Source of the DNA: an uncultured Prevotella sp.
GTDB lineage: Bacteria; Bacteroidota; Bacteroidia; Bacteroidales; Bacteroidaceae
Direction: 5' to 3'
Length of the DNA: 56,818 bases
NCBI GenBank assembly: GCA_945869265.1
Contig: CAMBOI010000019.1
Location: 1-56,818 of the forward strand
Part shown: one piece after another, positions 1 to 6,241 of the stretch
How positions within the stretch are numbered: the first letter of the stretch is position 1
Layout: the number at the start of each line of letters is the position of its first letter
Translations under genes and position numbers: made by a program
Notes under the pieces: model-generated
The model's input: the letters and a program-made list of their open reading frames with translations, nothing else
The model's database searches: none
Told to the model about the DNA's origin: nothing

Positions 1-25
1 TTTTGTCCACAGATTATCACAGATT
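1..25. repeat. 25-bp direct repeat, copy 1
   Basis: This stretch is identical over 25 bases to 2886-2910, so the two copies bracket the GH31 gene. The core is a short iterated CACAGATT unit that continues to about base 35. Similar CACAGATT/CCACGGATT runs are scattered intergenic sequence in Bacteroidales as I recall. I see no coding frame in bases 1-64. Confidence 0.75.
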
Positions 26-64
26 AACACAGATTATTAAATATCAAAGATATTTGATTATCAA

Positions 65-133
65 AGAATCATAGGGATAGGTACCACTGATTCGCGACAA
101 ATAACGAACCAACGTACCTGTCCCTATGACTCT
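65..133. repeat. Inverted repeat with 20-nt arms downstream of the GH31 gene
   Basis: Arms at 65-84 and 114-133 are reverse complements at 18 of 20 positions, with a 29-nt spacer. A third related copy (core AGAATCAcAGGGAcAGG) lies at 3885-3901. The hairpin sits just past the stop codon of the leftward GH31 gene, so it could fold as a 3' RNA stem. There is no clear U-tract, so I do not call it an intrinsic terminator. A mobile palindromic (REP-like) repeat is the alternative. Confidence 0.6.
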
Positions 134-143
134 GCTATGCCAA

Positions 144-2693
144 TTAATGCTTCGTTCCGTTTACATTATACTTGTTACCATTTGCTTCGATTACTATATG
201 GCAGTTGTTGATGAGATACTTCTTAGCCTTGTCAGCAGAATCGCTAACAGTATACACATTGCTGATGTCGGTTGAGTTGTCGAAGTTTATGGTGATGGCG
301 CTTTGGGCATTTCCCATAGCAGGAACGCTGGCATGGAAGGTTAGCACGCCATCCTCCGGGAAGTACTTCTGGTCTGTAATGGAGATGTCATTGCTAGTAA
401 CTGATGTCACCTTCTGATCTTTATAAAGAGGCACAACGAAGTCTATCTCACGTACAGTAGGACGGGTCTCGTATGCCTCAGTGCACTGCTGTTTGAGGGA
501 GATTATGTGGCTATCGCCCTCGTACTTGCCACTGAAGGTGATGAGTTCAAACTTGTCGCCTACCTGTGCCGACTCGTGATCGTCGTCATAGAGGGTGAAA
601 TCCCAAGCATCTCCTTGGCCGAGTGGATATACTACCTGCAGTCTGCCTCGGTTGATGTTCTCTATGTTGCTATATTCGGTCTGGGCATAGTATGGAGTGA
701 ATGTGCCACGGCGTAAATACACAGGCATATCGAGTTCTATGTCAGCGAAGTCGATTGTCTGGTTGCCTTCATAGGTTTTCAAGGATGTCATTTCCATCCA
801 TTCTCCCGAAGGAAGTACCACCTTGCGTCCTATAGCATCAGGTTCCATTATTGGAGCAATCAGCATATTAGGCCCGAAGAGGTATTCATCATCAAGTTCG
901 GCGATATCCTTCTCCTCATCAGTGTAGAAGTTCACAGGTGCTGTGATAGGAGTGTTCTGTGTGGTGTTGAGCCATGAAAGCGAGTAGATGTATGGCAGCA
1001 TCTTATAGCGCAAAGCGAGATAGTCGCTGATGATGTCGCGATACTCATTGTATTCTGGCTGATAAGGCTCAGGCAGATACTGAGCATGGGTACGAAGCAC
1101 AGGGGTGAAGATACCCATCTGGAACCAGCGCATATAGAGCTCAGGATTGATTATCTTCTCATCCGTATTGTCTTGGTCGGCTACGAAACCGCCAATGTCG
1201 CTGCTCAGATAACCAAGACCAGACATGCCGCCATTGATGAGTGCTGGCACCTGGCACTTCATTCCACTCCATGTGCGTGCAATGTCACCTGTCCAAGGGA
1301 ACGTAGCGTAACGCTGCATGCCGCTTGTACCAGAACGTGGGAGGAAGATAGGACGTTTGTTTGGGTACTCTTGCTTCCACTTGTTCCATAAACCTTCTAT
1401 CCACTTCTGTCCGAACTCATTGTGCGCCTGAAGATGTGTGGAGCCGTCAGCATGAATGGTACCCTCGGTAATCATTTCAGGTTCGCCAAGGTCGAGCCAC
1501 CATCCGTCAACGCCCTCTTCGGTACGTGCCTTATAGAAATTCCAGTACCAATCGATGGCGGCAGGATTCATGAAGTCGATGAGGCCCACCTTGTTGTCGC
1601 TCATCCATGTCATGTTAGGACATTCCGGGTCGGCAAACAGCCCAGCATTGAGCAGCGGCAGGTAGTTTGTAGATTCTTCAGCAAAGTATGGCTCGGTGAT
1701 GATGATGGTGTGTATGCCCTTCTTCTTGAAGTCTGTCATCATCTGAGTAGGATTAGGCCATTTAGGCTTGTACCAGTCGAGGTTGCCCATTCCATTCTGT
1801 TTCTCGCCTTCCCAGAAGAGGTCGAGCGCAACACCGCTGACAGGCATCTTTGCCTGTTCGAGAGAAGCGATAACACCTTCTGTCTCCTCCTGTGAGTGGT
1901 AGCCGTAGCGGCTGCTAATGTAGCCGAGTGCCCAGTAAGGTGGCAGTTCGTGTGTACCGGTCAGTTCACCGTATGTCTTCATCACACCTGCCTGAGTGCC
2001 GTCCTCGCTGCCCACATATACGTAGCTGATAGGAGTAGGCGACTGAGTGGTATAGCTGATGCCTTCCATACTTGATGGCTTGATGGTTGCATCGATATAG
2101 TGGTCTTCGAAAAGTACGCCATAGCCATTGGTCGATACGACGAAGGGAACACAGATGTTGTTCGGATCCTTATGCTCCTGATCCCAATTGTATTTTTGTG
2201 TGTTGTTCATTCGCAGTGTCTGTCCATCTACACTACCAAAGCGACCGTTGTAGCCGCCACCATAGAAGCCGTTTTCGTTTTGTGCGGCGAATGTCACGGT
2301 TTTGGTAGCCGAGCCATTGTCAAGACATGTCTTCTCACTCAATCGCACCACTCCGTTATCCTTGAATGAAAGCAGTGATGTCTGCTTGTTGACTACTACT
2401 GACGAATTGCCGTACGAAATCACCAGCTCTGCATCATCGTCTGACACGGTCACACCATCCTTTGCAGTGCCTGTCAGTGTTATAGACGGACGCACATCTG
2501 CCATGGTCTTCCCCTCTGGCAGGGTCGTTACTTTCCAACCATAGTCAGTATATCGCTGTATGACCAACTGTCCTTTGTCGCTATTGATAGTAACTGTACC
2601 GCCATCGGCAGTATAGCCTTTATAGTTGCCCATCTCCTGGGCAAACGCTGAGAGCGCGAAGCAACTCAGCATTAAACATATTACTCTTTTCAT
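144..2693 (-). CDS. Secreted GH31 alpha-glucosidase family glycoside hydrolase
   Basis: 849 residues. An N-terminal signal peptide (hydrophobic run after MKRVI, cleavage near AFA/QE) sends it to the periplasm or cell surface. A GH31 N-terminal beta-sandwich leads into the TIM barrel. The catalytic nucleophile is D401 in the WWLDLGEPE motif and the acid/base is D470 in WTGDI, both as expected for GH31. Retaining GH31 enzymes cleave alpha-glucosides, alpha-xylosides and related bonds. The substrate cannot be set from sequence, but the general alpha-glucosidase type with a DUF5110-like C-terminal sandwich fits best. The gene is monocistronic, with repeats on both sides and no SusCD genes next to it. 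A cytoplasmic GH13 enzyme lies 32 kb away, so alpha-glucan use is plausible but unproven. Confidence 0.92.
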   Translation of the reverse strand: MKRVICLMLSCFALSAFAQEMGNYKGYTADGGTVTINSDKGQLVIQRYTDYGWKVTTLPEGKTMADVRPSITLTGTAKDGVTVSDDDAELVISYGNSSVVVNKQTSLLSFKDNGVVRLSEKTCLDNGSATKTVTFAAQNENGFYGGGYNGRFGSVDGQTLRMNNTQKYNWDQEHKDPNNICVPFVVSTNGYGVLFEDHYIDATIKPSSMEGISYTTQSPTPISYVYVGSEDGTQAGVMKTYGELTGTHELPPYWALGYISSRYGYHSQEETEGVIASLEQAKMPVSGVALDLFWEGEKQNGMGNLDWYKPKWPNPTQMMTDFKKKGIHTIIITEPYFAEESTNYLPLLNAGLFADPECPNMTWMSDNKVGLIDFMNPAAIDWYWNFYKARTEEGVDGWWLDLGEPEMITEGTIHADGSTHLQAHNEFGQKWIEGLWNKWKQEYPNKRPIFLPRSGTSGMQRYATFPWTGDIARTWSGMKCQVPALINGGMSGLGYLSSDIGGFVADQDNTDEKIINPELYMRWFQMGIFTPVLRTHAQYLPEPYQPEYNEYRDIISDYLALRYKMLPYIYSLSWLNTTQNTPITAPVNFYTDEEKDIAELDDEYLFGPNMLIAPIMEPDAIGRKVVLPSGEWMEMTSLKTYEGNQTIDFADIELDMPVYLRRGTFTPYYAQTEYSNIENINRGRLQVVYPLGQGDAWDFTLYDDDHESAQVGDKFELITFSGKYEGDSHIISLKQQCTEAYETRPTVREIDFVVPLYKDQKVTSVTSNDISITDQKYFPEDGVLTFHASVPAMGNAQSAITINFDNSTDISNVYTVSDSADKAKKYLINNCHIVIEANGNKYNVNGTKH

Positions 2694-2757
2694 ATTTATT
2701 GTCTTTTCATTTTCTTATACTAGTGATGCGATATTTATAAGTTCTTTTTAACTGCTG

Positions 2758-2765
2758 CAAATTTA
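2758..2765 (-). promoter_or_regulatory. -7 box (TAAATTTG) for the GH31 gene
   Basis: On the minus strand TAAATTTG matches the Bacteroidota -7 consensus TAnnTTTG exactly. It lies about 65 nt upstream of the GH31 start codon. A good TTTG -33 box at 19-21 nt is not evident, so the promoter is probable rather than certain. Confidence 0.5.
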
Positions 2766-2885
2766 CATAAAAATCCCGAATTATAAGCCAGTCGAAATAA
2801 AAAACAAATGTCATTCCCCGAAATTTTACGTTTTTTATAAGAAAATGTCAAGTCCGCCACAGACTTCTTTTCTCCACGGACTTCT

Positions 2886-2910
2886 TTTTGTCCACAGATT
2901 ATCACAGATT
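2886..2910. repeat. 25-bp direct repeat, copy 2
   Basis: Identical to bases 1-25. It is followed immediately by the large inverted repeat at 2916-3134, so GH31 lies between matching repeat tracts. Confidence 0.75.
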
Positions 2911-2915
2911 TTTTT

Positions 2916-3134
2916 AGGCACGGAAATCCACGGCTTTTTTTAAAAAGACACGGCTTGGCTCCGCATGGATATAACCACAGCACTTCGTGATTACGGCTTG
3001 CTTCGCAAGTTCGCGGCTTAGTTTGCTCTGCGGAAACGAGCCGTGTCTATACTTTAGTATAGCCTTTAAACTAATTAAGCCATTACCATCGCGCAGCCAG
3101 CCGTGTCTTTTTAAAGCCGTGTTCATCCGTGCCT
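2916..3134. repeat. Large inverted-repeat element between GH31 and the DUF4248 gene
   Basis: The arms are 2916-2955 and 3099-3134. Both begin (outermost) with AGGCACGG and share ACACGGCT and AAAAAGACACGGCT blocks, with one 4-nt indel and a few mismatches. The 143-nt interior carries nested dyads, for example CTTGC-TTC-GCAAG near 3000, and ACGGCT/AGCCGT pairs. No credible coding frame was seen. This fills most of the 622-nt gap between GH31 and DUF4248 and looks like a non-coding, possibly mobile, structured repeat. Confidence 0.6.
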
Positions 3135-3140
3135 AAAAAA

Positions 3141-3171
3141 TTCCTAATCCCTAATTCCTCATTCCTAATTC
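3141..3171. repeat. Tandem heptamer repeat (TTCCTAA)n
   Basis: Four consecutive 7-nt units (TTCCTAA, TCCCTAA, TTCCTCA, TTCCTAA) plus a partial fifth. The same heptamer forms longer arrays at 5196-5298 and 49799-49854. Confidence 0.7.
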
Positions 3172-3259
3172 CCGTGTCCTCTTCCCACACGTCTCAGATT
3201 ATTCTCTCCAACGTCTGCGATTTTGAATCTCAATGTCACAGATTCTCGTGAAAAAGTAT

Positions 3260-3267
3260 TACCTTTG
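3260..3267 (+). promoter_or_regulatory. -7 box (TACCTTTG) for the DUF4248 gene
   Basis: TACCTTTG is an exact match to the -7 consensus, about 50 nt upstream of the start codon at 3316. No TTTG at the right spacing was found, so the -33 element is weak. Confidence 0.5.
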
Positions 3268-3315
3268 CACACATAATAATCACATCAATAACAAAATAAA
3301 AATCCCAGTACCACT

Positions 3316-3522
3316 ATGATTTATACAACAAAAAAAGAACTCGCCCAGGCGTATTGTCCCGACATCGACTACACCGCCGCCCTTAAGAAGCTCAACCAGT
3401 GGATTCGCACCAACACCGAGCTCTCGGCACGTCTCGCCGCCACAGGCTACATTCCCACACAACGCCGTTTCACCCCACAGCAGGTGAAGCTCCTCTATCA
3501 CTACCTCGGAGAGCCATTTTAG
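3316..3522 (+). CDS. DUF4248 domain-containing small protein
   Basis: 68 residues with the family pattern I recall: an N-terminal ELAQAY-type segment, then LATGY and a C-terminal FTPQQVKLLYHYLGEP. This is a Bacteroidales-specific family of unknown function. In related genomes it commonly stands beside a DUF3987/VirE-type primase-helicase gene, an HU-like gene and an amidase, in cassettes that recur around the chromosome. Here those partners are absent. Only an AT-rich palindrome and decayed frames follow, so it may be the last intact piece of such a cassette. It has no signal peptide or membrane segment, so it is probably cytoplasmic. Confidence 0.8.
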   Translation: MIYTTKKELAQAYCPDIDYTAALKKLNQWIRTNTELSARLAATGYIPTQRRFTPQQVKLLYHYLGEPF

Positions 3523-3561
3523 CCCTCTGAGCAGTACTACAAAAAACTCATTTTGTCATTT

Positions 3562-3766
3562 TGTCATTTGTTATTTTGTCATAGAAATCGTTTTTTAACC
3601 GTAATTACTTTGATATAGAATTCACTAATAAATTATTATATTATATATTATATTATAATATAATATATAATATAATAATTATATAATACATTTACAATTC
3701 CTCCTATTAACTATCTTTACCCCTAAAAAACGATTTCTATGACATCGTGACAAAATAACAATGACA
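3562..3766. repeat. Inverted-repeat element with a perfect 50-bp AT palindrome at its centre
   Basis: Inner arms 3579-3598 and 3723-3742 are complementary at 19 of 20 positions. Outer blocks GTTATTTTGTC (3570-3580) and its exact complement (3749-3759) extend the arms. Inside, 3631-3680 is a perfect palindrome of two 25-nt arms made only of A and T, with no spacer. No reading frame was found. The element follows the DUF4248 gene directly. It could extrude a cruciform, act as a terminator-like RNA stem, or be a miniature mobile element. Confidence 0.75.
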
Positions 3767-3846
3767 TTTTTGAATTCAGATATTTCTAAAATTTTCTTGT
3801 TATTTTCTTGCATTTTCACCGAAAAAGTTTTTAATTTGCAACTGAT

Positions 3847-3912
3847 ATGAGAATAGTATCACATAGACGATTAGTTGAGTTCCAAGAATCACAGGGACAG
3901 GAAAACTCGTAG
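3847..3912 (+). pseudogene. Possible truncated HigB-like toxin fragment
   Basis: ATG at 3847 opens a 21-codon frame starting MRIVSHRRLVEF, which resembles the N-terminus of HigB-type mRNA interferases (MRIIS-x-x-x-LREF). The match stops where the AGAATCACAGGGACAGG repeat begins (3885), and a stop follows at 3910. The resemblance covers only about 12 residues, so chance is a real alternative. Confidence 0.25.
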
Positions 3913-4095
3913 TGACTGAAGAGGACAAGGAGTTTGCAAGGCTCATCGGCGACTGGCTCATGTTTGCCTCTCAACGACAGTGATGGAATACGAGTGCCGA
4001 TATGCGACACATCGAGACTGCTGCCGCAGTTGACGAAGTGCGCGGAATATCTGATTTAGCTTTTGGAAATAATGCGGCTTATGCCCTAAAAAAAG
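3910..4095 (+). pseudogene. Decayed reading frame, unrecognised
   Basis: One frame reads for about 60 codons with a single internal TGA (3979-3981). The first part resembles TEEDKEFARLIGDWLMF, and the second contains RHIETAAAVDEVRGISDLAF. The amino-acid composition looks protein-like, which suggests an inactivated gene. I do not recognise the family. With the possible HigB fragment just upstream, a broken toxin-antitoxin-type module is one guess. Confidence 0.3.
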
Positions 4096-4181
4096 TGAAT
4101 GCCCCTCGCTTCTCAGCGTGGGGCATTTCAATCAATAGGTATTAGCCTTCTAAGGTAAAAAGATTGTATTCAGGATAACGT
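4088..4181 (-). ncRNA. Candidate small RNA (about 94 nt), novel
   Basis: A complete small transcription unit with no gene in it. A consensus promoter (TTTG, 20 nt, TACCTTTG; 4185-4216) would start RNA near 4181. About 55 nt later comes a strong hairpin (4098-4127) followed on the minus strand by seven Ts (4088-4094). The 18-nt promoter core around the -7 box is identical to that of the tRNA-Arg promoter at 8505-8536, which fits a stable-RNA gene. No start codon followed by a plausible frame fits between promoter and terminator. I do not recognise it as 6S, SRP, tmRNA or RNase P RNA. Confidence 0.55.
4098..4127 (-). terminator. Intrinsic terminator of the candidate small RNA
   Basis: Arms 4098-4110 and 4115-4127 pair at 12 of 13 positions around a TCTC loop. 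On the minus strand the stem is followed by CAC and a run of seven Ts. On the plus strand only a short T stretch follows, so leftward termination is favoured. Confidence 0.75.
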
Positions 4182-4184
4182 TTG

Positions 4185-4216
4185 CAAAGGTACGAAGTTT
4201 TGCACAAAATAGCAAA
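4185..4216 (-). promoter_or_regulatory. Consensus promoter of the candidate small RNA
   Basis: Minus strand: TTTG (4213-4216), 20-nt spacer, TACCTTTG (4185-4192), a full match to the Bacteroidota -33/-7 pattern. No protein-coding gene lies downstream before the terminator. Confidence 0.75.
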
Positions 4217-4218
4217 CT

Positions 4219-4242
4219 ATTGTGCATGTTATTTAGCACAAT
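4219..4242. promoter_or_regulatory. Dyad upstream of the small-RNA promoter, possible operator
   Basis: ATTGTGC (4219-4225) and GCACAAT (4236-4242) form a perfect 7-bp dyad separated by 10 nt, ending 2 bp upstream of the -33 box. The placement suits an activator or other regulator site. Function is inferred from position only. Confidence 0.35.
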
Positions 4243-4336
4243 AGAATGTTATTTACTTAAATTTATTAAAACAACCTCGCATTTTCGTGATTTATATCAT
4301 AAAAATGGATATATCAAGCATAAAAATTCAAAAAAA

Positions 4337-4371
4337 ACGGCGACTACAATACTAAATAATGTAATCGCCGT
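4337..4371 (-). terminator. Terminator after the bamD-rpoZ-DUF4293 operon
   Basis: ACGGCGACTACAAT (4337-4350) pairs with ATGTAATCGCCGT (4359-4371) with one wobble and one bulge. On the minus strand the stem is followed by a run of Ts. It lies about 30 nt past the DUF4293 stop. Confidence 0.75.
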
Positions 4372-4398
4372 AGAGTGTTTTATTTTTTGTTTTCAGAC

Positions 4399-4857
4399 TT
4401 ATCTTATCCTGTCTGCCGCCCTCACGAGACGCTCGTCGGACATGATTCCCTTGTATGCCATGAACACGAAAGCAATGGCAAAAGCGGGAAGTCCGCCACC
4501 AAACTCTATCTGGAAACTGGTGCCTGAGGCAGCATCGCCAAGGACATTGCCATATACGGCATATACGATATACCATCCTATGAGAAGGAAGATATTGAAC
4601 ATGCACATCTTGGCCTGCACACGACGATTGCGATAGAGGAAGATGGTGTAGCAACTTAATGCCGACGAGGGAAGGAGGATGGCAAACAATGGCCAGCAGT
4701 CGAAACTGCGCTGTCCCTCGGCATCAACGAGCCAGAGATTGAATTCCCTCACGGTGCGAAGTCCATCGACATCGAATGTGCCAATGGGCAAGCAGAGGCA
4801 TGCAACCGAGGCTATCAACGCCAACAAGAGGAAGATGGTTTGCTTGCGCTGAATCAT
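4399..4857 (-). CDS. DUF4293 family integral membrane protein
   Basis: 152 residues opening with MIQRKQTIFLLLA, the hallmark start of this Bacteroidota family. Four hydrophobic segments are visible, at about residues 7-27, 55-75, 85-105 and 118-135, so it is an inner-membrane protein. The function is unknown. Its ATG shares its A with the TAA stop of rpoZ (TAATG overlap at 4855-4859), which implies translational coupling. It is the last gene of the bamD-rpoZ-DUF4293 operon, and the intrinsic terminator at 4337-4371 follows. Confidence 0.85.
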   Translation of the reverse strand: MIQRKQTIFLLLALIASVACLCLPIGTFDVDGLRTVREFNLWLVDAEGQRSFDCWPLFAILLPSSALSCYTIFLYRNRRVQAKMCMFNIFLLIGWYIVYAVYGNVLGDAASGTSFQIEFGGGLPAFAIAFVFMAYKGIMSDERLVRAADRIR

Positions 4858-5183
4858 TAGTGAGAATCCTTAGTTGGGTCACGCCAATAAATCTTGTCTT
4901 CAACAAACTCCTGCGTGGCAAGGAGTGAAGGCTTTGGCAACTTCTCGTAGTAGCGAGATATTTCTATCTGCTCACGATTCTCGAATACCTCTTCAAGACT
5001 ATCGTTGTAAGAAGCAAACTCAGCCAATTTCTTGCTCAGGTCGTCCTTGATCTGGGCTGAAATCTGATTTGCCCTCTTGGCGATGATTGCAACACTCTCA
5101 TAGATGTTGCCTGTGTCCTTGGCAAGATCCATGATGTTACGAGTTACGGTGTTTACCGGTGCTTTTGATTTCTTGTAATCCAT
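4857..5183 (-). CDS. rpoZ: RNA polymerase omega-like subunit (RpoZ, Bacteroidota type)
   Basis: 108 residues. The N-terminal half holds the omega signature region (NTVTRNIMDLAKDTGNIYES, then IIAKRANQI). This corresponds to the RpoZ segment that clamps the beta-prime C-terminus. The C-terminal part is the Bacteroidota-specific extension with a YEKLPKP motif. Its place between bamD and DUF4293 is conserved in Bacteroidales as I recall. The protein would help assembly of core RNA polymerase in the cytoplasm. The leader region between bamD and this gene is filled by a heptamer repeat array. Confidence 0.85.
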   Translation of the reverse strand: MDYKKSKAPVNTVTRNIMDLAKDTGNIYESVAIIAKRANQISAQIKDDLSKKLAEFASYNDSLEEVFENREQIEISRYYEKLPKPSLLATQEFVEDKIYWRDPTKDSH

Positions 5184-5195
5184 AATATATTATTA

Positions 5196-5298
5196 TAATT
5201 CCTAATTTCTAATTCCTAATTTCTAATTCCTAATCCCTAATTCCTAATTCCTAATTCCTAATTGACTTCGTCGAACTTCGTTTCCTAATTCCTAATCC
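5196..5298. repeat. Tandem heptamer array (TAATTCC)n between bamD and rpoZ
   Basis: Nine near-perfect 7-nt units (TAATTCC, TAATTTC and TAATCCC variants) run from 5196. They are followed by an 18-nt insert with GACTTCGTCGAA and two more units that enter the bamD stop region. The insert's complement recurs at 23911-23922 next to a shorter heptamer pair. Confidence 0.8.
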
Positions 5299-6116
5299 TT
5301 AGTGATTTCCTTGCAACGCATGATATACTTCTCGGCTGTCTTGCGCTCTTCGCTCTCGGGATATTCATTGATGAATCCGTAGCACTCGTCCTCAGCGTCA
5401 CGATAACGATCGACTTTCTTGTCCTCTACACTCTGACGGGCAAGCTCGTATTTGCTCTTCATGATGAGCACGGCAAACTTCTCGCGCATGGAGGTGAAGG
5501 GATAGGTCTTGAGGGCGTTCTCGCTGGTGACGATGCATGCCTCGTAGTTGCTGCCGCCTTCAAGGCAGTTGCCGAAGTAATCACCGAGGTTAAAGTATAG
5601 CTTTGCCGAGAGATACTCCTTGAACACAAGCTTGTCGGTGAGTTCGAACATGCGGGATGTTGCTTTCTCCTTGAGTTGCGACTCGGGGAAGAAGTCGAGG
5701 AAATCCTGATAGGCACTGATGGCGTTCACCGTTGATGTCTGGTCGAGTCGTGGTTCGGGAGTGCTCTGATAGAGCGACTGGCCGATATAGAACGCCGCCT
5801 GCTCGGCATAGATGCCCTTGGGATAGGTCTTATAATACTTTTTGAATGTCTCTGACGCACTCTCATAGTCACGGTCGCAATATTCTGCCATGGCAAGCAT
5901 ATAGAGACACTCCTGGGCATTGTCGGTGCCCTTCTGAATGGTGACCAGCTCCTGAAGGAGGGTTATGGCCTGAGTGAACTTGCCACGGGCGAAACACTCC
6001 TTGGCAAACTCGTATTTATAATCATTGTCCGTAGTCTTATAGACACGGTTGAACTCCGATGCGCATCCTGTAAGGAGCATCATCAGAATAGATAATGATA
6101 TGACGTATTTCTTCAT
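5292..6116 (-). CDS. bamD: Outer membrane assembly lipoprotein BamD
   Basis: 274 residues from the ATG at 6116. The lipoprotein signal is MKKYVISLSILMMLLTGC with the acylated cysteine at residue 18. The mature part is a series of TPR-like helical pairs, for example around AKECFARGKFTQAI, YESASETFKKYY and ISAYQDFLDFFPES, as in BamD of the BAM complex. BamD docks to BamA at the periplasmic face of the outer membrane and is needed to insert beta-barrels. A longer frame opens at 6137, but the promoter -7 box lies at 6135-6142. Transcription should start near 6131, so the 6116 start is preferred. First gene of the operon with rpoZ and DUF4293. Confidence 0.9.
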   Translation of the reverse strand: MKKYVISLSILMMLLTGCASEFNRVYKTTDNDYKYEFAKECFARGKFTQAITLLQELVTIQKGTDNAQECLYMLAMAEYCDRDYESASETFKKYYKTYPKGIYAEQAAFYIGQSLYQSTPEPRLDQTSTVNAISAYQDFLDFFPESQLKEKATSRMFELTDKLVFKEYLSAKLYFNLGDYFGNCLEGGSNYEACIVTSENALKTYPFTSMREKFAVLIMKSKYELARQSVEDKKVDRYRDAEDECYGFINEYPESEERKTAEKYIMRCKEITKD

Positions 6117-6134
6117 TTCTCGCATTTTGGAGTG

Positions 6135-6165
6135 CAAAGTTAGTCATTTTTCCCTAAAAGACAAA
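6135..6165 (-). promoter_or_regulatory. Consensus promoter for bamD operon
   Basis: Minus strand: TTTG (6162-6165), 19-nt spacer, TAACTTTG (6135-6142). The implied start near 6131 leaves a very short leader before the ATG at 6116 and rules out translation from 6137. Confidence 0.75.
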
Positions 6166-6180
6166 GCTTTTATACCCTTT

Positions 6181-6235
6181 TTTGCAAAAAAATCGTCAAA
6201 TATAACTTTTATTACGTTGAAATTGAGTAATTTTG
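6181..6235 (+). promoter_or_regulatory. Promoter region of uvrB (two possible -7 boxes)
   Basis: TTTG at 6181-6184 pairs with TAACTTTT at 6203-6210 (18-nt spacer), predicting a leader of about 28 nt. A second box, TAATTTTG at 6228-6235, matches the consensus exactly but lacks a -33 partner. It would start RNA within a few bases of the ATG at 6242. No Shine-Dalgarno site is present in either case. Confidence 0.5.
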
Positions 6236-6241
6236 CAGCCA

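Noticed and set aside
172..2544. Several plus-strand open frames inside the GH31 gene
   Set aside because: They are antisense shadows: low-complexity, no family motifs, no promoters, and the minus-strand GH31 frame explains the region fully.
5196..5298. Heptamer arrays considered as CRISPR
   Set aside because: The units are 7 nt without spacers, and no cas genes are present.
6117..6137. Longer BamD start at 6137
   Set aside because: It overlaps the -7 box, and the lipoprotein signal begins properly at 6116.
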